Shown in pieces: positions 56,092 to 64,000 of a DNA stretch of 64,000 bases (the stretch's first letter is position 1; the number at the start of each line of letters is the position of its first letter). A program made the position numbers and the translations under genes. Source of the DNA: Burkholderia cenocepacia (GTDB lineage Bacteria > Pseudomonadota > Gammaproteobacteria > Burkholderiales > Burkholderiaceae); contig NZ_CP060039.1 in assembly GCF_014211915.1 (NCBI RefSeq), forward strand, positions 1,736,001-1,800,000, written 5' to 3'. Below the pieces are notes generated by a model. That model saw nothing but the letters and a program-made list of their open reading frames with translations. It did not search any database and had not been told where the DNA came from.

Positions 56092-56562
56092 ATGGACGCC
56101 ATCGATCGCAAGCTGCTGGAGCTGCTGCAGGCGGATGCCACGCTGCCGATCGCGGAGCTGGCGCAGCGCGTGAACCTGTCGCAGACGCCGTGCTGGAAGC
56201 GCGTGCAGCGGCTGAAGGAAACCGGCGCGATTCGCGCGCAGGTCGCGCTGTGCGATCCGCGCAAGCTCGGGGTCGGTACGACCGTGTTCGTCGCGATCCG
56301 CACGAACCAGCACACCGAGGAATGGGCGCAGCGTTTCACGCAGGCGGTGCGCGACATGCCGGAAGTGGTCGAGGTGTACCGGATGAGCGGCGAGACCGAT
56401 TACCTGCTGCGCGTGGTGGTGGCCGGCATCGACGATTACGACCGCGTCTACAAGCAACTGATTCGCACGGTGCCGCTGTTCGACGTCAGTTCGTCGTTCG
56501 CGATGGAGCAGATCAAGTATTCGACCGCGCTGCCCGTGCGCGATCTGGGGGAGCCGGCCTGA
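56092..56562 (+). CDS. Lrp/AsnC-family transcriptional regulator
   Basis: The 156-residue feast/famine regulator has an N-terminal helix-turn-helix (MDAIDRKLLELLQADATLPI, AELAQRVNLSQTPCWKRVQR) and a C-terminal RAM effector domain (GTTVFVAIRT, VYRMSGETDYLLRVVVAGID, SSFAMEQIKYSTALPV). GGAGAA precedes the ATG at 56092. Related DecR/BkdR-type proteins respond to amino acids such as cysteine or branched-chain amino acids; the effector here is unknown. It is convergent with the iron transporter ATPase gene, 30 bases away. Confidence 0.9.
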   Translation: MDAIDRKLLELLQADATLPIAELAQRVNLSQTPCWKRVQRLKETGAIRAQVALCDPRKLGVGTTVFVAIRTNQHTEEWAQRFTQAVRDMPEVVEVYRMSGETDYLLRVVVAGIDDYDRVYKQLIRTVPLFDVSSSFAMEQIKYSTALPVRDLGEPA

Positions 56563-56592
56563 CGGGCCGGCCGCCGCGCCGGCCGCGCGGCT

Positions 56593-57366
56593 TCAGCGGC
56601 CGCGCGCCAGCGCGCGTGCGCGTTCGTCGGCCAGCGCGTCGCGGCGCACGAAATCCGCGACGAACGGGCTGGCCGGATGATGGTGCAGCGCATACGGCGT
56701 ATCCCATTGCGCGAGCCGGCCGTCCTTCATCACGCCGATTCGGTCGGCGATCGCGAACGCTTCCGCCTGATTGTGCGTGACGAGGATCGCGGTGTGGCCC
56801 GTGTGCTTCAGGATGTCGCGCAGCTCGAACGCGAGCCGCTCGCGCGTATCGACGTCGAGATTCGAGAACGGCTCGTCGAGCAGCAGCAATTCCGGCGACG
56901 GTGCAAGGGCGCGTGCGAGGGCGACGCGCTGCTGCTGGCCGCCCGACAGTTCGTGCGGATACGCGTCGCCGGAATCGGCGAGGCCGACGAGGTCGAGCAT
57001 CTCCGCGACGCGCAGGCGCCGTTCGGCCTTCGGCATGCGCCGCAGGCCGAACGCGACGTTGTCGGCCGCGCTCAGGTGCGGAAACAGCGCGTAATCCTGG
57101 AACATCATGCCGATGCGCCGCCGCTCGGGCGGCACGTCGAGCGACGGCGCCGCGACCGGCGTGCCGTCCAGCACGATGCGCCCCATGCGCACGGGTTCGA
57201 AGCCGGCGATCGCGCGCAGCACGGTGGTCTTGCCGCAGCCGGACGCGCCGAGCAGGCAGCCGATGTCGCCGCGCGGCAGCGCGAGGCTCAGGCCGTCGAC
57301 CACGGTGCGGCGGCCGTGCGGCGTGTCGTAGGCGACGCAGAGGTCGTCGAGTTCGAGCAGGTTCAC
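56593..57366 (-). CDS. fbpC: Iron(III)-type ABC transporter ATPase (FbpC-like), short form
   Basis: The 257-residue ATPase shows Walker A GASGCGKTT, Q-loop MMFQDYALFPH, signature [15 protein letters not shown], Walker B LLLLDEPFSNLD and switch His in LVTHNQAEA. Typical FbpC proteins are about 340-350 residues because of a C-terminal regulatory OB/TOBE domain. This one stops soon after the nucleotide-binding domain (PASPFVADFVRRDALADERA), so that domain is missing. It is last in the leftward set and begins 4 bases after the permease stop. Confidence 0.87.
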   Translation of the reverse strand: MNLLELDDLCVAYDTPHGRRTVVDGLSLALPRGDIGCLLGASGCGKTTVLRAIAGFEPVRMGRIVLDGTPVAAPSLDVPPERRRIGMMFQDYALFPHLSAADNVAFGLRRMPKAERRLRVAEMLDLVGLADSGDAYPHELSGGQQQRVALARALAPSPELLLLDEPFSNLDVDTRERLAFELRDILKHTGHTAILVTHNQAEAFAIADRIGVMKDGRLAQWDTPYALHHHPASPFVADFVRRDALADERARALARGR

Positions 57367-57370
57367 GGTG

Positions 57371-59071
57371 TCAGGCTCCGATCTTGTGGCGGGTGCGGGC
57401 GAGCAGGATCACGGGCACGAGCCCGGCCAGCACGATCGCGAGCGCGGCGACCGCGCCTTCTTCATAGGTGCCGCGCGCGGCTTCCGCATACAGCCAGGTC
57501 GCGAGCGTGTCGAAATTCAACGGACGCAGCAGCAGCGTGGCCGGCAGCTCCTTCATCGCGTCGACGAACACCAGCAGCGCGCTCGTCGTGAGCGCGGGCC
57601 GCAACAGCGGCAGGTGGACGCGGCGCAACGTGCCGCCGGCCGTCTCGCCGAGCGAGCGCGCGGCCTGTTCGAGCGACGGCGGAATGCGCGCGAGGCCGGC
57701 TTCGATGCCGCCGGCCGGGATCGCGAGAAAACGCACGGTATAGGCGATCACGAGCGCGGTGGCCGAACCCATCAGCAGCAGGCCGTCGCGGCCGAGCGCC
57801 GCGCCGAACAGCCGGTCGGCCGTCGCGAACGGAATCAGCAGGCCGATCGCGAGTACGGTGCCTGGCACCGCGTAGCCGAGGCTCGCGATCCGCGCACACA
57901 GGCGGGCGGGGCCCGCACCGGCGCTGTCGCGCTGCGCGCGGGCGGCCCACGCGACGACGAGCCCGCACGCGAGCGTCGCGACGGTGGCGGCGGTCGCGAT
58001 CGTCAGCGTGTTCGCGAGCCCCGTCATCAATTGCGCGGAGACGCCGCCGACGACGTGCAGCCGCTTGGCCGTTTCGACCGCGAGGTACGCGGCCGGCGCG
58101 CCGAAGCCGAGCAGGACGGGCAGCCAGCCGAGCATGGCGGCGCCCAGCGCGGCCGCGCCGGTCAGGCGGCGCGGCGCGATCGGCCGCATGCGCCGGCCGT
58201 GCGCGTACCGCTGGCGGCGGCGCCCATAGCGTTCGAGCGCGATCATGCCGACGACGATCGCGAGCATCGCCAGCGCGATCTGCGCGGCGCCGGCGAGATC
58301 GGAGCGCGTGATCCACGTCGTATAGACGGACACGGTCAGCGTCTGCACGCCGAGGAATTCCGACGCGCCGATATCGTTCAGCGTTTCGAGCAGCGCGAGG
58401 CTCACGCCGACCGCGATCGCCGGCCGGGCAAGCGGCACGACGACGCGCCAGAACGTCGCGACGCGGCCCGCGCCGAGCGTGCGCGCGGCTTCGAGCAGGC
58501 TCGCGGACTGCGTGACGAACATCGCGCGCGTGCTCAGGTAGACATACGGGTACAGCACGAAGCCGAGCACGAAGATCGCGCCGGGCAGCGAACGCAGGTC
58601 GGGCAGACGGAACTGGCGCGGGCTGTCGAAGCCGAGCAGCCAGCGGATCGCGCCCTGCACGGGGCCGATCGGATGCAGCAGATCGAGATACGCGAACGCG
58701 ACGATGTAGGTGGGGACCGCGAGCGGCAGCAGCAGTGCCCAGGTCAGGGTCCGGCGGCCGGGAAAATCGTACGCGGTGACGAGCCATGCGCAGCTGGTGC
58801 CGACGATCGACACGATCGTGCCGACCCCGGCGAGCAGCAGCAGCGTATTGACGAGCGCCTGCGGCAGCACGAATTCGGCGAGATGCCGCCAGTGCGCGAG
58901 ATCGGCGTCGAAGGCGGCGGCCACGAGCACCGCGAGCGGCGCCGCGACCGCCGCGGCGATCGTCAGCGCCGCGAGCAGCCACAGGCTGCGCGCGCGCGGT
59001 CGCAGACGCAGACACGGCCGCGGACCGCTCGGCTCGCGGCAGGCGCGGGCGGGCGACGCGTCAGTTGTCAA
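57371..59071 (-). CDS. fbpB: Iron(III)-type ABC transporter permease (FbpB-like), probable TTG start
   Basis: The 566-residue fused permease has two copies of the binding-protein-dependent permease domain and about twelve helices. The two EAA loops read LLEAARTLGAGRVATFWRVV and LEQAARSLGETAGGTLRRVH. It carries ferric ions released from FbpA across the inner membrane. No ATG occurs near the N-terminus. TTG at 59071, overlapping the fbpA stop by 11 bases, gives MTTDASPARACREPSG and implies translational coupling; a later non-ATG start cannot be excluded. Confidence 0.9.
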   Translation of the reverse strand: MTTDASPARACREPSGPRPCLRLRPRARSLWLLAALTIAAAVAAPLAVLVAAAFDADLAHWRHLAEFVLPQALVNTLLLLAGVGTIVSIVGTSCAWLVTAYDFPGRRTLTWALLLPLAVPTYIVAFAYLDLLHPIGPVQGAIRWLLGFDSPRQFRLPDLRSLPGAIFVLGFVLYPYVYLSTRAMFVTQSASLLEAARTLGAGRVATFWRVVVPLARPAIAVGVSLALLETLNDIGASEFLGVQTLTVSVYTTWITRSDLAGAAQIALAMLAIVVGMIALERYGRRRQRYAHGRRMRPIAPRRLTGAAALGAAMLGWLPVLLGFGAPAAYLAVETAKRLHVVGGVSAQLMTGLANTLTIATAATVATLACGLVVAWAARAQRDSAGAGPARLCARIASLGYAVPGTVLAIGLLIPFATADRLFGAALGRDGLLLMGSATALVIAYTVRFLAIPAGGIEAGLARIPPSLEQAARSLGETAGGTLRRVHLPLLRPALTTSALLVFVDAMKELPATLLLRPLNFDTLATWLYAEAARGTYEEGAVAALAIVLAGLVPVILLARTRHKIGA

Positions 59072-60104
59072 AGCCGACCTTGTCGACGAGCTGGCTCGCC
59101 TGCTTGCGATGCTTCGCGATATCCGCCAACGGCAGCGGATCGACTTTCAGCGTGCCGAAGCTGGCGATCACCGGGTCGAGCTTCACGTTCGCGCGCACCG
59201 GGTATTCGTAGTTCGCCTGCGCATACAGCGCCTGCGCTTCCGGCGACACGAGATATTCGAGCAGTTTCACCGCGTTGGCCTTGTGCGGCGCGTGCTTCGC
59301 GACCGTCGCGCCGCTGATGTTCACGTGCGTGCCGCCGCTTTTCGCATTCGCGAAGGTCGGGCGCACGACCTTGATCGCGTCGCCCCATTTGCGCGCATCG
59401 CTGCCCGGTTCGGCGTTCTTCATGTGGCCGACGTAGTAAGCGTTCGCGAGGCCGACGTCGCAGATGCCGCCGAGAATGTCGCGCGCGACGTCGCGGTCGC
59501 CGCCGGTCGCCTTGCGTGCGAGGTTCGCCTTCACGCCGCGCAGCCATTTTTCGGTCGTGGCCTCGCCGTCGTGCGCGATCATCGCCGCGACGAGCGCGGT
59601 GTTGTACGGATGCTGGCCCGACCGGATGCAGACCTTGCCCTTCCATTTCGGATCGGCGAGATCCTCGTAGCGGAATGCGTCGACCTTCAGGTCCTTTTCG
59701 ACGTACAGCACGCGATCGCGCAGCGACAGCGCGTACCAGTCGCCGTTCGTGGCGCGCAGGTTCGCGGGAATCGCGTCGTCGAGCACCTTCGAGCGCACCG
59801 GCTGCGTGACGCCGCCGTCGACGAGGTCGAGCAGGTTGCCGACGTCGACCGTCATCAGCACGTCGGCCGGCGACTGGGCGCCTTCCGCCTTCACGCGCTC
59901 GAGCAGGCCGTCCTTCACGAACACCGTGTTGACCTTGACGCCGCTCTGCTTCGTGAACGCGTCGATGAGCGGCTGGATCAGCTTCGGCTCGCGGGTGGTG
60001 TACAGGCTCACTTCCTCGGCCGCGTGGGCAAGCGGCGCGAAGGCTGCGACGGCGACGGCGAGGGTGCCGGCGAGCGGCAGCAGGCGGGTGCGCGGATTCG
60101 ACAT
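59061..60104 (-). CDS. fbpA: Iron(III) periplasmic binding protein (FbpA/AfuA-like)
   Basis: The 347-residue bacterial transferrin-like protein has a signal peptide (MSNPRTRLLPLAGTLAVAVA, cleavage at AHA about 29). EEVSLYTTREPKLIQPLIDA is the mature start. ADVLMTVDVGNLLDLVDGGV, LRDRVLYVEKDL and the iron-ligand tyrosine pair in GLANAYYVGHMKN are present. GGAGT precedes the ATG at 60104. First gene of fbpA-fbpB-fbpC. Iron control is expected, but only a weak Fur-like palindrome CGATTAACAATCG (60217-60229) was found upstream. Confidence 0.92.
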   Translation of the reverse strand: MSNPRTRLLPLAGTLAVAVAAFAPLAHAAEEVSLYTTREPKLIQPLIDAFTKQSGVKVNTVFVKDGLLERVKAEGAQSPADVLMTVDVGNLLDLVDGGVTQPVRSKVLDDAIPANLRATNGDWYALSLRDRVLYVEKDLKVDAFRYEDLADPKWKGKVCIRSGQHPYNTALVAAMIAHDGEATTEKWLRGVKANLARKATGGDRDVARDILGGICDVGLANAYYVGHMKNAEPGSDARKWGDAIKVVRPTFANAKSGGTHVNISGATVAKHAPHKANAVKLLEYLVSPEAQALYAQANYEYPVRANVKLDPVIASFGTLKVDPLPLADIAKHRKQASQLVDKVGFDN

Positions 60105-60347
60105 GAAGACTCCGGTGCGGCAGGTGGACGAGGGAGCGTTCCGGGGCGCGCCTGCCGCCCGAGCGACCCGAAGCATTACAAAATGAAAGACTTGGGATTC
60201 TAGATCGAAATGGGAACGATTAACAATCGAAAGCTGGCGGAAAGCGGAGGAGAAGCCGGGGCCGGAGGGCGGCGAACGGGGCCGTGCAGTGTGGGCGCAA
60301 GCGCGTAGAATGCCCGCTTCGACGAATTTGACGGAGCCGCACCGACC

Positions 60348-60509
60348 ATGAACGATCAGCGCAAGAAGAACCCTGTCCGCAACGTGAGCATCCTGATCGT
60401 CGTGGCCGTGCTGCTCGTGATCGGGACGATCCTGTACAACGCGATTTCGCAGAAGCACGCGTACGACGAGGCCCATCCGGCCGAGGCCGCGAGCGCGGCG
60501 TCGCACTGA
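60348..60509 (+). CDS. Small single-pass membrane protein (53 residues)
   Basis: The short gene reads MNDQRKKNPVRNVSILIVVA, then VLLVIGTILYNAISQKHAYD and an acidic Ala-rich end. The basic N-terminus followed by a 17-20-residue hydrophobic helix and a polar tail indicates a cytoplasm-in single-pass membrane protein. GGAG at 60333-60336 precedes the ATG. A TAGAAT at 60306-60311 may be a -10 element. No family is recognised. It lies between the divergent fbpA gene and the convergent amino-acid permease gene. Confidence 0.6.
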   Translation: MNDQRKKNPVRNVSILIVVAVLLVIGTILYNAISQKHAYDEAHPAEAASAASH

Positions 60510-60656
60510 CGCGCCGCTACGCGGCCCGATCGGGTCGGGTGCGGGGTATGCCACGGGAGTCGATCCGCGGCGTCCGGCGCGACGGGCGCCGCGCGGAACC
60601 GGGACATCGGAAGGCGCGCCGGAACCGGCGCGCCGCATCGGCCAGTCAGCCGTGCG

Positions 60657-62024
60657 TCAACGTGACGCAGGTGCGAATTTCGGGCGGATCCGTGCGTAGA
60701 ACACGGCCGCGAGCAGCGCGAGCCATGCCGCGCCGACAAACAGCGCCACGCGCGTATCCTCGAACCAGCCGAGCATCACGATCACGAAGCCCATGAATGC
60801 GATCGTCAGCGCGGGCGCGACGGGCCACAGCGGCACCTTGAACTTCAGCGCGGCGACTTCGGCGTTCGACAGGCGGCGACGCATCGCCACCTGCGACAGC
60901 AGGATCATCAGCCACACCCACACGGTCGCGAACGTCGCGATCGCGGCGACCACCAGGAACACGTCCTTCGGCATCAGGTAGTTGAGCACCACGCCCACCA
61001 GCAGCGCGCCGGCCATCAGGAGCACCGTGACCCACGGCACGCCGTGGCGCGACGTCGTCGTCAGCACGCGCGGTGCCTGACCCTGCCGCGCCATCCCGAA
61101 CATCATCCGGCCCGCGCCGAAGATGTCGCTGTTGATCGCCGAGATCGCCGCGCTGATCACGACGAGGTTCAGGATCGTCGCGGCCGATTTCACGCCGAGC
61201 GCCGAGAAGATCTGCACGAACGGGCTGCCGTCGCTGCCGACGCCCGTCCACGGGCTGATCGACATCAGCACCACCATCGTCAGCACGTAGAACAGCAGGA
61301 TGCGCGCGGGCACGGCGTTGATCGCGCGCGGAATCACGCGTTCCGGGTCCTTCGCCTCGCCGGCGCTCATCCCGATCACTTCGATCCCGCCGTACGCGAA
61401 GATCACGACCGACAGCGACGCGATCAGCCCGCCGATGCCGTTCGGGAAGAAGCCGCCATGGTTCCACAGGTTCGCGAACGTCGGCAAGTCGGCCGAATGA
61501 CCGAAGTGCATGCCGGTCAGCAGGATCGCGACGCCGCCGCCGATCATCGCGACGATCGCGCCGACCTTGATGATCGACAGCCAGAATTCGAGCTCGCCGA
61601 ACACCTTCACGTGGCACAGGTTCAGCCCGCAGATGATCGCGACGACGCCGAGCACCCAGATCCATTGCGGCACGTCCGGAAACCAGAAGCCCATGTAGAT
61701 GCCGAATGCGGTGATGTCGGCGATCGCGACGATCACCATTTCGAGCGTGTAGGTCCAGCCGGTGACGAAGCCCGCGAACGGGCCGAGGTTCTCGGTCGCG
61801 TAGTGGCCGAACGAGCCCGCGACGGGTTCGCGCACGGCCATCTCGCCGAGCGCGCGCATCACCATGTAGACGGCCGCGCCGCCCAGGATGTACGCGAGGA
61901 TCACGGCCGGGCCCGCGAGCTGGATCGCGGACGCCGAACCGTAGAACAGGCCCGTGCCGATCGCCGAGCCCAGCGCGAGAAAGCGGATGTGCCGCGCGCT
62001 CAGGTGGCGCTGCAAGTTTTTCAT
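60657..62024 (-). CDS. Amino acid permease (APC superfamily), probable histidine permease HutT-like
   Basis: The 455-residue, twelve-helix permease belongs to the amino-acid transporter family (AAT; ProY/HutT/GabP group). N-terminal [20 protein letters not shown] with [20 protein letters not shown] is the conserved TM1 substrate-binding segment. [20 protein letters not shown] is the TM6 motif. Sequence alone does not separate proline from histidine carriers. A perfect 22-bp palindrome (62081-62102) containing TTGTATATACAA, the type of site bound by HutC, lies in its promoter and favours histidine uptake. ATG at 62024 follows GGAG. Confidence 0.88.
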   Translation of the reverse strand: MKNLQRHLSARHIRFLALGSAIGTGLFYGSASAIQLAGPAVILAYILGGAAVYMVMRALGEMAVREPVAGSFGHYATENLGPFAGFVTGWTYTLEMVIVAIADITAFGIYMGFWFPDVPQWIWVLGVVAIICGLNLCHVKVFGELEFWLSIIKVGAIVAMIGGGVAILLTGMHFGHSADLPTFANLWNHGGFFPNGIGGLIASLSVVIFAYGGIEVIGMSAGEAKDPERVIPRAINAVPARILLFYVLTMVVLMSISPWTGVGSDGSPFVQIFSALGVKSAATILNLVVISAAISAINSDIFGAGRMMFGMARQGQAPRVLTTTSRHGVPWVTVLLMAGALLVGVVLNYLMPKDVFLVVAAIATFATVWVWLMILLSQVAMRRRLSNAEVAALKFKVPLWPVAPALTIAFMGFVIVMLGWFEDTRVALFVGAAWLALLAAVFYARIRPKFAPASR

Positions 62025-62080
62025 GGAGTCTCCGATATCGTTATGCGACGAGCCTGGCGAGCGGTGCCGGTTCGAATGCG

Positions 62081-62102
62081 TCAAGTTGTATATACAACTT
62101 GA
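62081..62102. promoter_or_regulatory. Perfect 22-bp palindrome, HutC-like operator
   Basis: TCAAGTTGTA-TATACAACTT-GA reads the same on both strands. The core TTGTATATACAA matches operators of the GntR/HutC repressor, which is released by urocanate. It lies 57 bases upstream of the permease ATG. Confidence 0.75.
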
Positions 62103-62315
62103 ATGTGAACGAATGATAACAAGCCGGACCCGGTGGCCGGAATCGGGTATTCCCTGACTGGCGCGGCAAGCGGAATGGGGCGTGGGGCGGTCGCGCGCCG
62201 GATGCGCGGGCCGCGTGGAGCGGGTGGGGCATGCTTCGGGGATCGTTGAATCGGCGTGCGCCGGTGGCCGACCCGCGCCATGCGTGGGCCGGCCTGCCGG
62301 CGCGGACATTCGGGG

Positions 62316-64000
62316 TCAGGCGGGCAGGCGGATCACGCTCGCATCCTTGCGGATCAGCAGCGACGACGCGAGCATCTGCTTGCACTGGTGCGCGAGCACC
62401 TTCAGGTCATGCGTGAGTTCGGCGCCGACTGCATCGGATTTTTCCGCGGACACGACCATCGCATCGAGATCGCGCGTGATCTGCTTCGACGCTTCGAGCT
62501 GGTCGGCAGGCGGCGGTTCGCCGGCCTCGGCCTTCTCGAGATTGTCGAGCACCGCGGCGAGGCCGCGCTGCAGCGCGTCATCGTGGACGAGGCCGCCGTC
62601 GGCCGCGCATGCGCTGCGGATCAGCGGCGCGGCGGCCGTGATCTGCGCGCCGAGCACGTGCGTCTGCACGAGCAGGTCGTTCAGTTCGGGCACGAAGCGC
62701 TGGTGCGCCTTCGGCTCGATCATCATCCGCTGGAACGCCTGCCCGAGGTTCGCGAACGCGATGTGCACGTCCTTGCGGGCGAGGCGGTAGCGGTAGTCGT
62801 CGTCGAGGCTGGCCGTCGGAGATTCGATCGCGGCGGCGACGCCCGCGACGACGGCGGCACCGTCGGCGGTCGGCACCGGCACCGGCGGCGACATGCCGCG
62901 CCCGGCGCGCCACACGGCCTCGAAATACTTGCGGGTGGACGTCAGCATGTCAGTGACGAGCTTGCCCATCAGCCGGTATTCCCAGTACGGGAACAGCCGG
63001 CTCGCGGCGATCGCGATCATGCAGCCGACCACCGTATCGATCGCGCGTTCGCCGATGATCCGCATGCTGCCCGGCGCGAGCAGGTGAAACATCAGCAGCA
63101 CGTACGACGACGTGAACACGACGCTCGCCGCATAGTTGAACAGCAGCAGGCTGTAGCTCATCACCATCGACCCGAACATGATCGCGATCAGCAGGTGCGT
63201 ATCCTTGACCGTGTAGATCAGCGCGACGCTCGCCGCGCAGCCGATCAGCGTACCGACGATACGCGCCGCGTTGCGCTGCTTGGTCAGCGAATAGCCGGGC
63301 TTCAGGATGATGATGGTCGTCATCACGATCCAGTACGCGTTGGTGAGCGGCAGCAGCCGGCCGATCCAGAAGCCGACCGCCACCGCGATCGTCACGCGCA
63401 GTGCATGGCGAAAGCTCGGCGAGCGCATGTTCAGGTTCGAGAAGATCAGCAGCGGCGACATGCGGCGGCGCTGCAGGAAGCGCGTGAGCGCCTTGTCGAT
63501 CTTCAGTTCGGTTTGCTGCGGATCGGCGTGGCCCGACAGGTTGCGGCGCATCCGGTCGATCAGGCGCGTCGCGCTCCAGATGCGCCGGAACGTCGCGACC
63601 ACGGCCGCATAGGCTTCCGCGTGGGTGGCCGCGAAGTTTTTCTTGCGCATCAACTCGATCTCGTACTCGATCGCGCGCAGCTCGGCCTTCACGCTGATGT
63701 GCGAATGCGGCGCGCGGTTTTCGAGCACCGCGAGGCCGACCTCCTCGAGATCGGCCGCGGCCTTGCGGATCAGGTCGCGATAGAAAATGATCAGGTCCGA
63801 GCCGCCGAACGTGTTGCGCACGAGCGGGTAGTCGGTGTGCGCGCCGACGAACAGCTCGTGCAGGTCGACGCTGTTGATGAACAGGTTGTACATCGTCGTG
63901 CGGCCGGGATCGAGCTTGCCGCGCCGCAGCTTCGGCAGGTTGCGCAGCACGATGTCGCGTGCGGTTTCCTGCGTTTCGACCGCGGTGATCTGCCGGGCGA
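62316..64000 (-). CDS. FUSC-family inner membrane protein (YccS/aromatic-acid exporter type), 5' end outside window
   Basis: The frame runs off the right edge with no stop, so the N-terminal part is missing. About 561 residues are visible: a soluble helical region (KAELRAIEYEIELMRKKNFA), then a membrane block of about six helices (VTIAVAVGFWIGRLLPLTNA, YWIVMTTIIILKPGYSLTKQ, RIVGTLIGCAASVALIY). The PGYSLTKQRNAARIVGTLIG stretch is the FUSC/YccS signature. A C-terminal cytosolic helical domain follows. These proteins resemble aromatic carboxylic acid or fusaric acid exporters, usually full length about 700-770 residues. Substrate unknown. Confidence 0.87.
   Translation of the reverse strand, partial: ARQITAVETQETARDIVLRNLPKLRRGKLDPGRTTMYNLFINSVDLHELFVGAHTDYPLVRNTFGGSDLIIFYRDLIRKAAADLEEVGLAVLENRAPHSHISVKAELRAIEYEIELMRKKNFAATHAEAYAAVVATFRRIWSATRLIDRMRRNLSGHADPQQTELKIDKALTRFLQRRRMSPLLIFSNLNMRSPSFRHALRVTIAVAVGFWIGRLLPLTNAYWIVMTTIIILKPGYSLTKQRNAARIVGTLIGCAASVALIYTVKDTHLLIAIMFGSMVMSYSLLLFNYAASVVFTSSYVLLMFHLLAPGSMRIIGERAIDTVVGCMIAIAASRLFPYWEYRLMGKLVTDMLTSTRKYFEAVWRAGRGMSPPVPVPTADGAAVVAGVAAAIESPTASLDDDYRYRLARKDVHIAFANLGQAFQRMMIEPKAHQRFVPELNDLLVQTHVLGAQITAAAPLIRSACAADGGLVHDDALQRGLAAVLDNLEKAEAGEPPPADQLEASKQITRDLDAMVVSAEKSDAVGAELTHDLKVLAHQCKQMLASSLLIRKDASVIRLPA

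Noticed and set aside
60210..60235. Fur box upstream of fbpA
   Set aside because: The palindrome CGATTAACAATCG matches too few positions of the Fur consensus. Mentioned only as weak.

Overview
The window is a GC-rich (roughly two thirds G+C), gene-dense stretch of a beta-proteobacterial chromosome. It most resembles the Burkholderia cepacia complex. The reasons are an hpnIJKL hopanoid block, a Tat-exported phosphocholine-specific phospholipase C, a FUSC aromatic-efflux-like protein, and an arginine succinyltransferase (AST) cluster with the two-subunit AruF/AruG enzyme and a Pseudomonas-type AraC-family ArgR. No tRNA, rRNA, CRISPR array or prophage was seen. Species assignment is inference from gene content.

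Layout: 1-2.4 kb holds the end of a glycosyltransferase and two small membrane proteins. 2.6-5.1 kb holds a glucarate dehydratase gene broken by a one-base frameshift, with a divergent GntR/FadR regulator. 5.2-12.3 kb is mixed metabolism: an orphan LivK-type binding protein, phospholipase C, PdxY, an exported alpha/beta hydrolase and an LLM flavin oxidoreductase. 12.9-17.6 kb is the hopanoid head-group operon hpnIJKL, followed by a BamE-like lipoprotein and a BrnT/BrnA toxin-antitoxin pair. 19.2-31.9 kb is an arginine catabolism superlocus: basic amino acid ABC permeases and ATPase, argR, astC-aruF-aruG-astD-astB-astE, and the periplasmic binding protein at the far end. Sites resembling the Pseudomonas ArgR consensus lie before the permease, astC and binding-protein units. 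Between argR and astC is a 0.8 kb non-coding inverted pair of dispersed-type repeats.

32.0-35.4 kb encodes an HDOD protein and a PAS-GGDEF(degenerate)-EAL protein. Then come a peroxiredoxin, an NAD(P)-binding protein, a tnpA-less IS200/IS605-type element whose TnpB lacks the usual RuvC-II glutamate, an NYN nuclease-like protein with a basic tail, and a VOC protein. 40.5-48.3 kb is an MdtABC-like tripartite RND efflux operon without an outer-membrane channel. 48.5-53.9 kb holds an IclR regulator, a probable structured small RNA of about 127 nt, a Tat-lipoprotein PhoX/DUF839 phosphatase and an ammonium transporter with a sigma-54/NtrC-like promoter. 54.1-56.6 kb holds a lipoprotein, an Rrf2 regulator and an NAD(P)-binding protein sharing one operator sequence, and an Lrp/AsnC regulator. 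56.6-60.1 kb is an FbpABC-like iron(III) importer. The window ends with an amino-acid permease preceded by a perfect HutC-like palindrome and a truncated FUSC protein.

The most unusual items are the triple-hairpin RNA candidate at 49577-49703, the TnpB with a changed catalytic position, the inverted repeat pair between argR and astC, the shared Rrf2 and ArgR operator sets, and the frameshifted gudD with its orphan operator. I see no single clearly unprecedented multi-gene system. All calls rest on reading the sequence and on family knowledge, with no database search.
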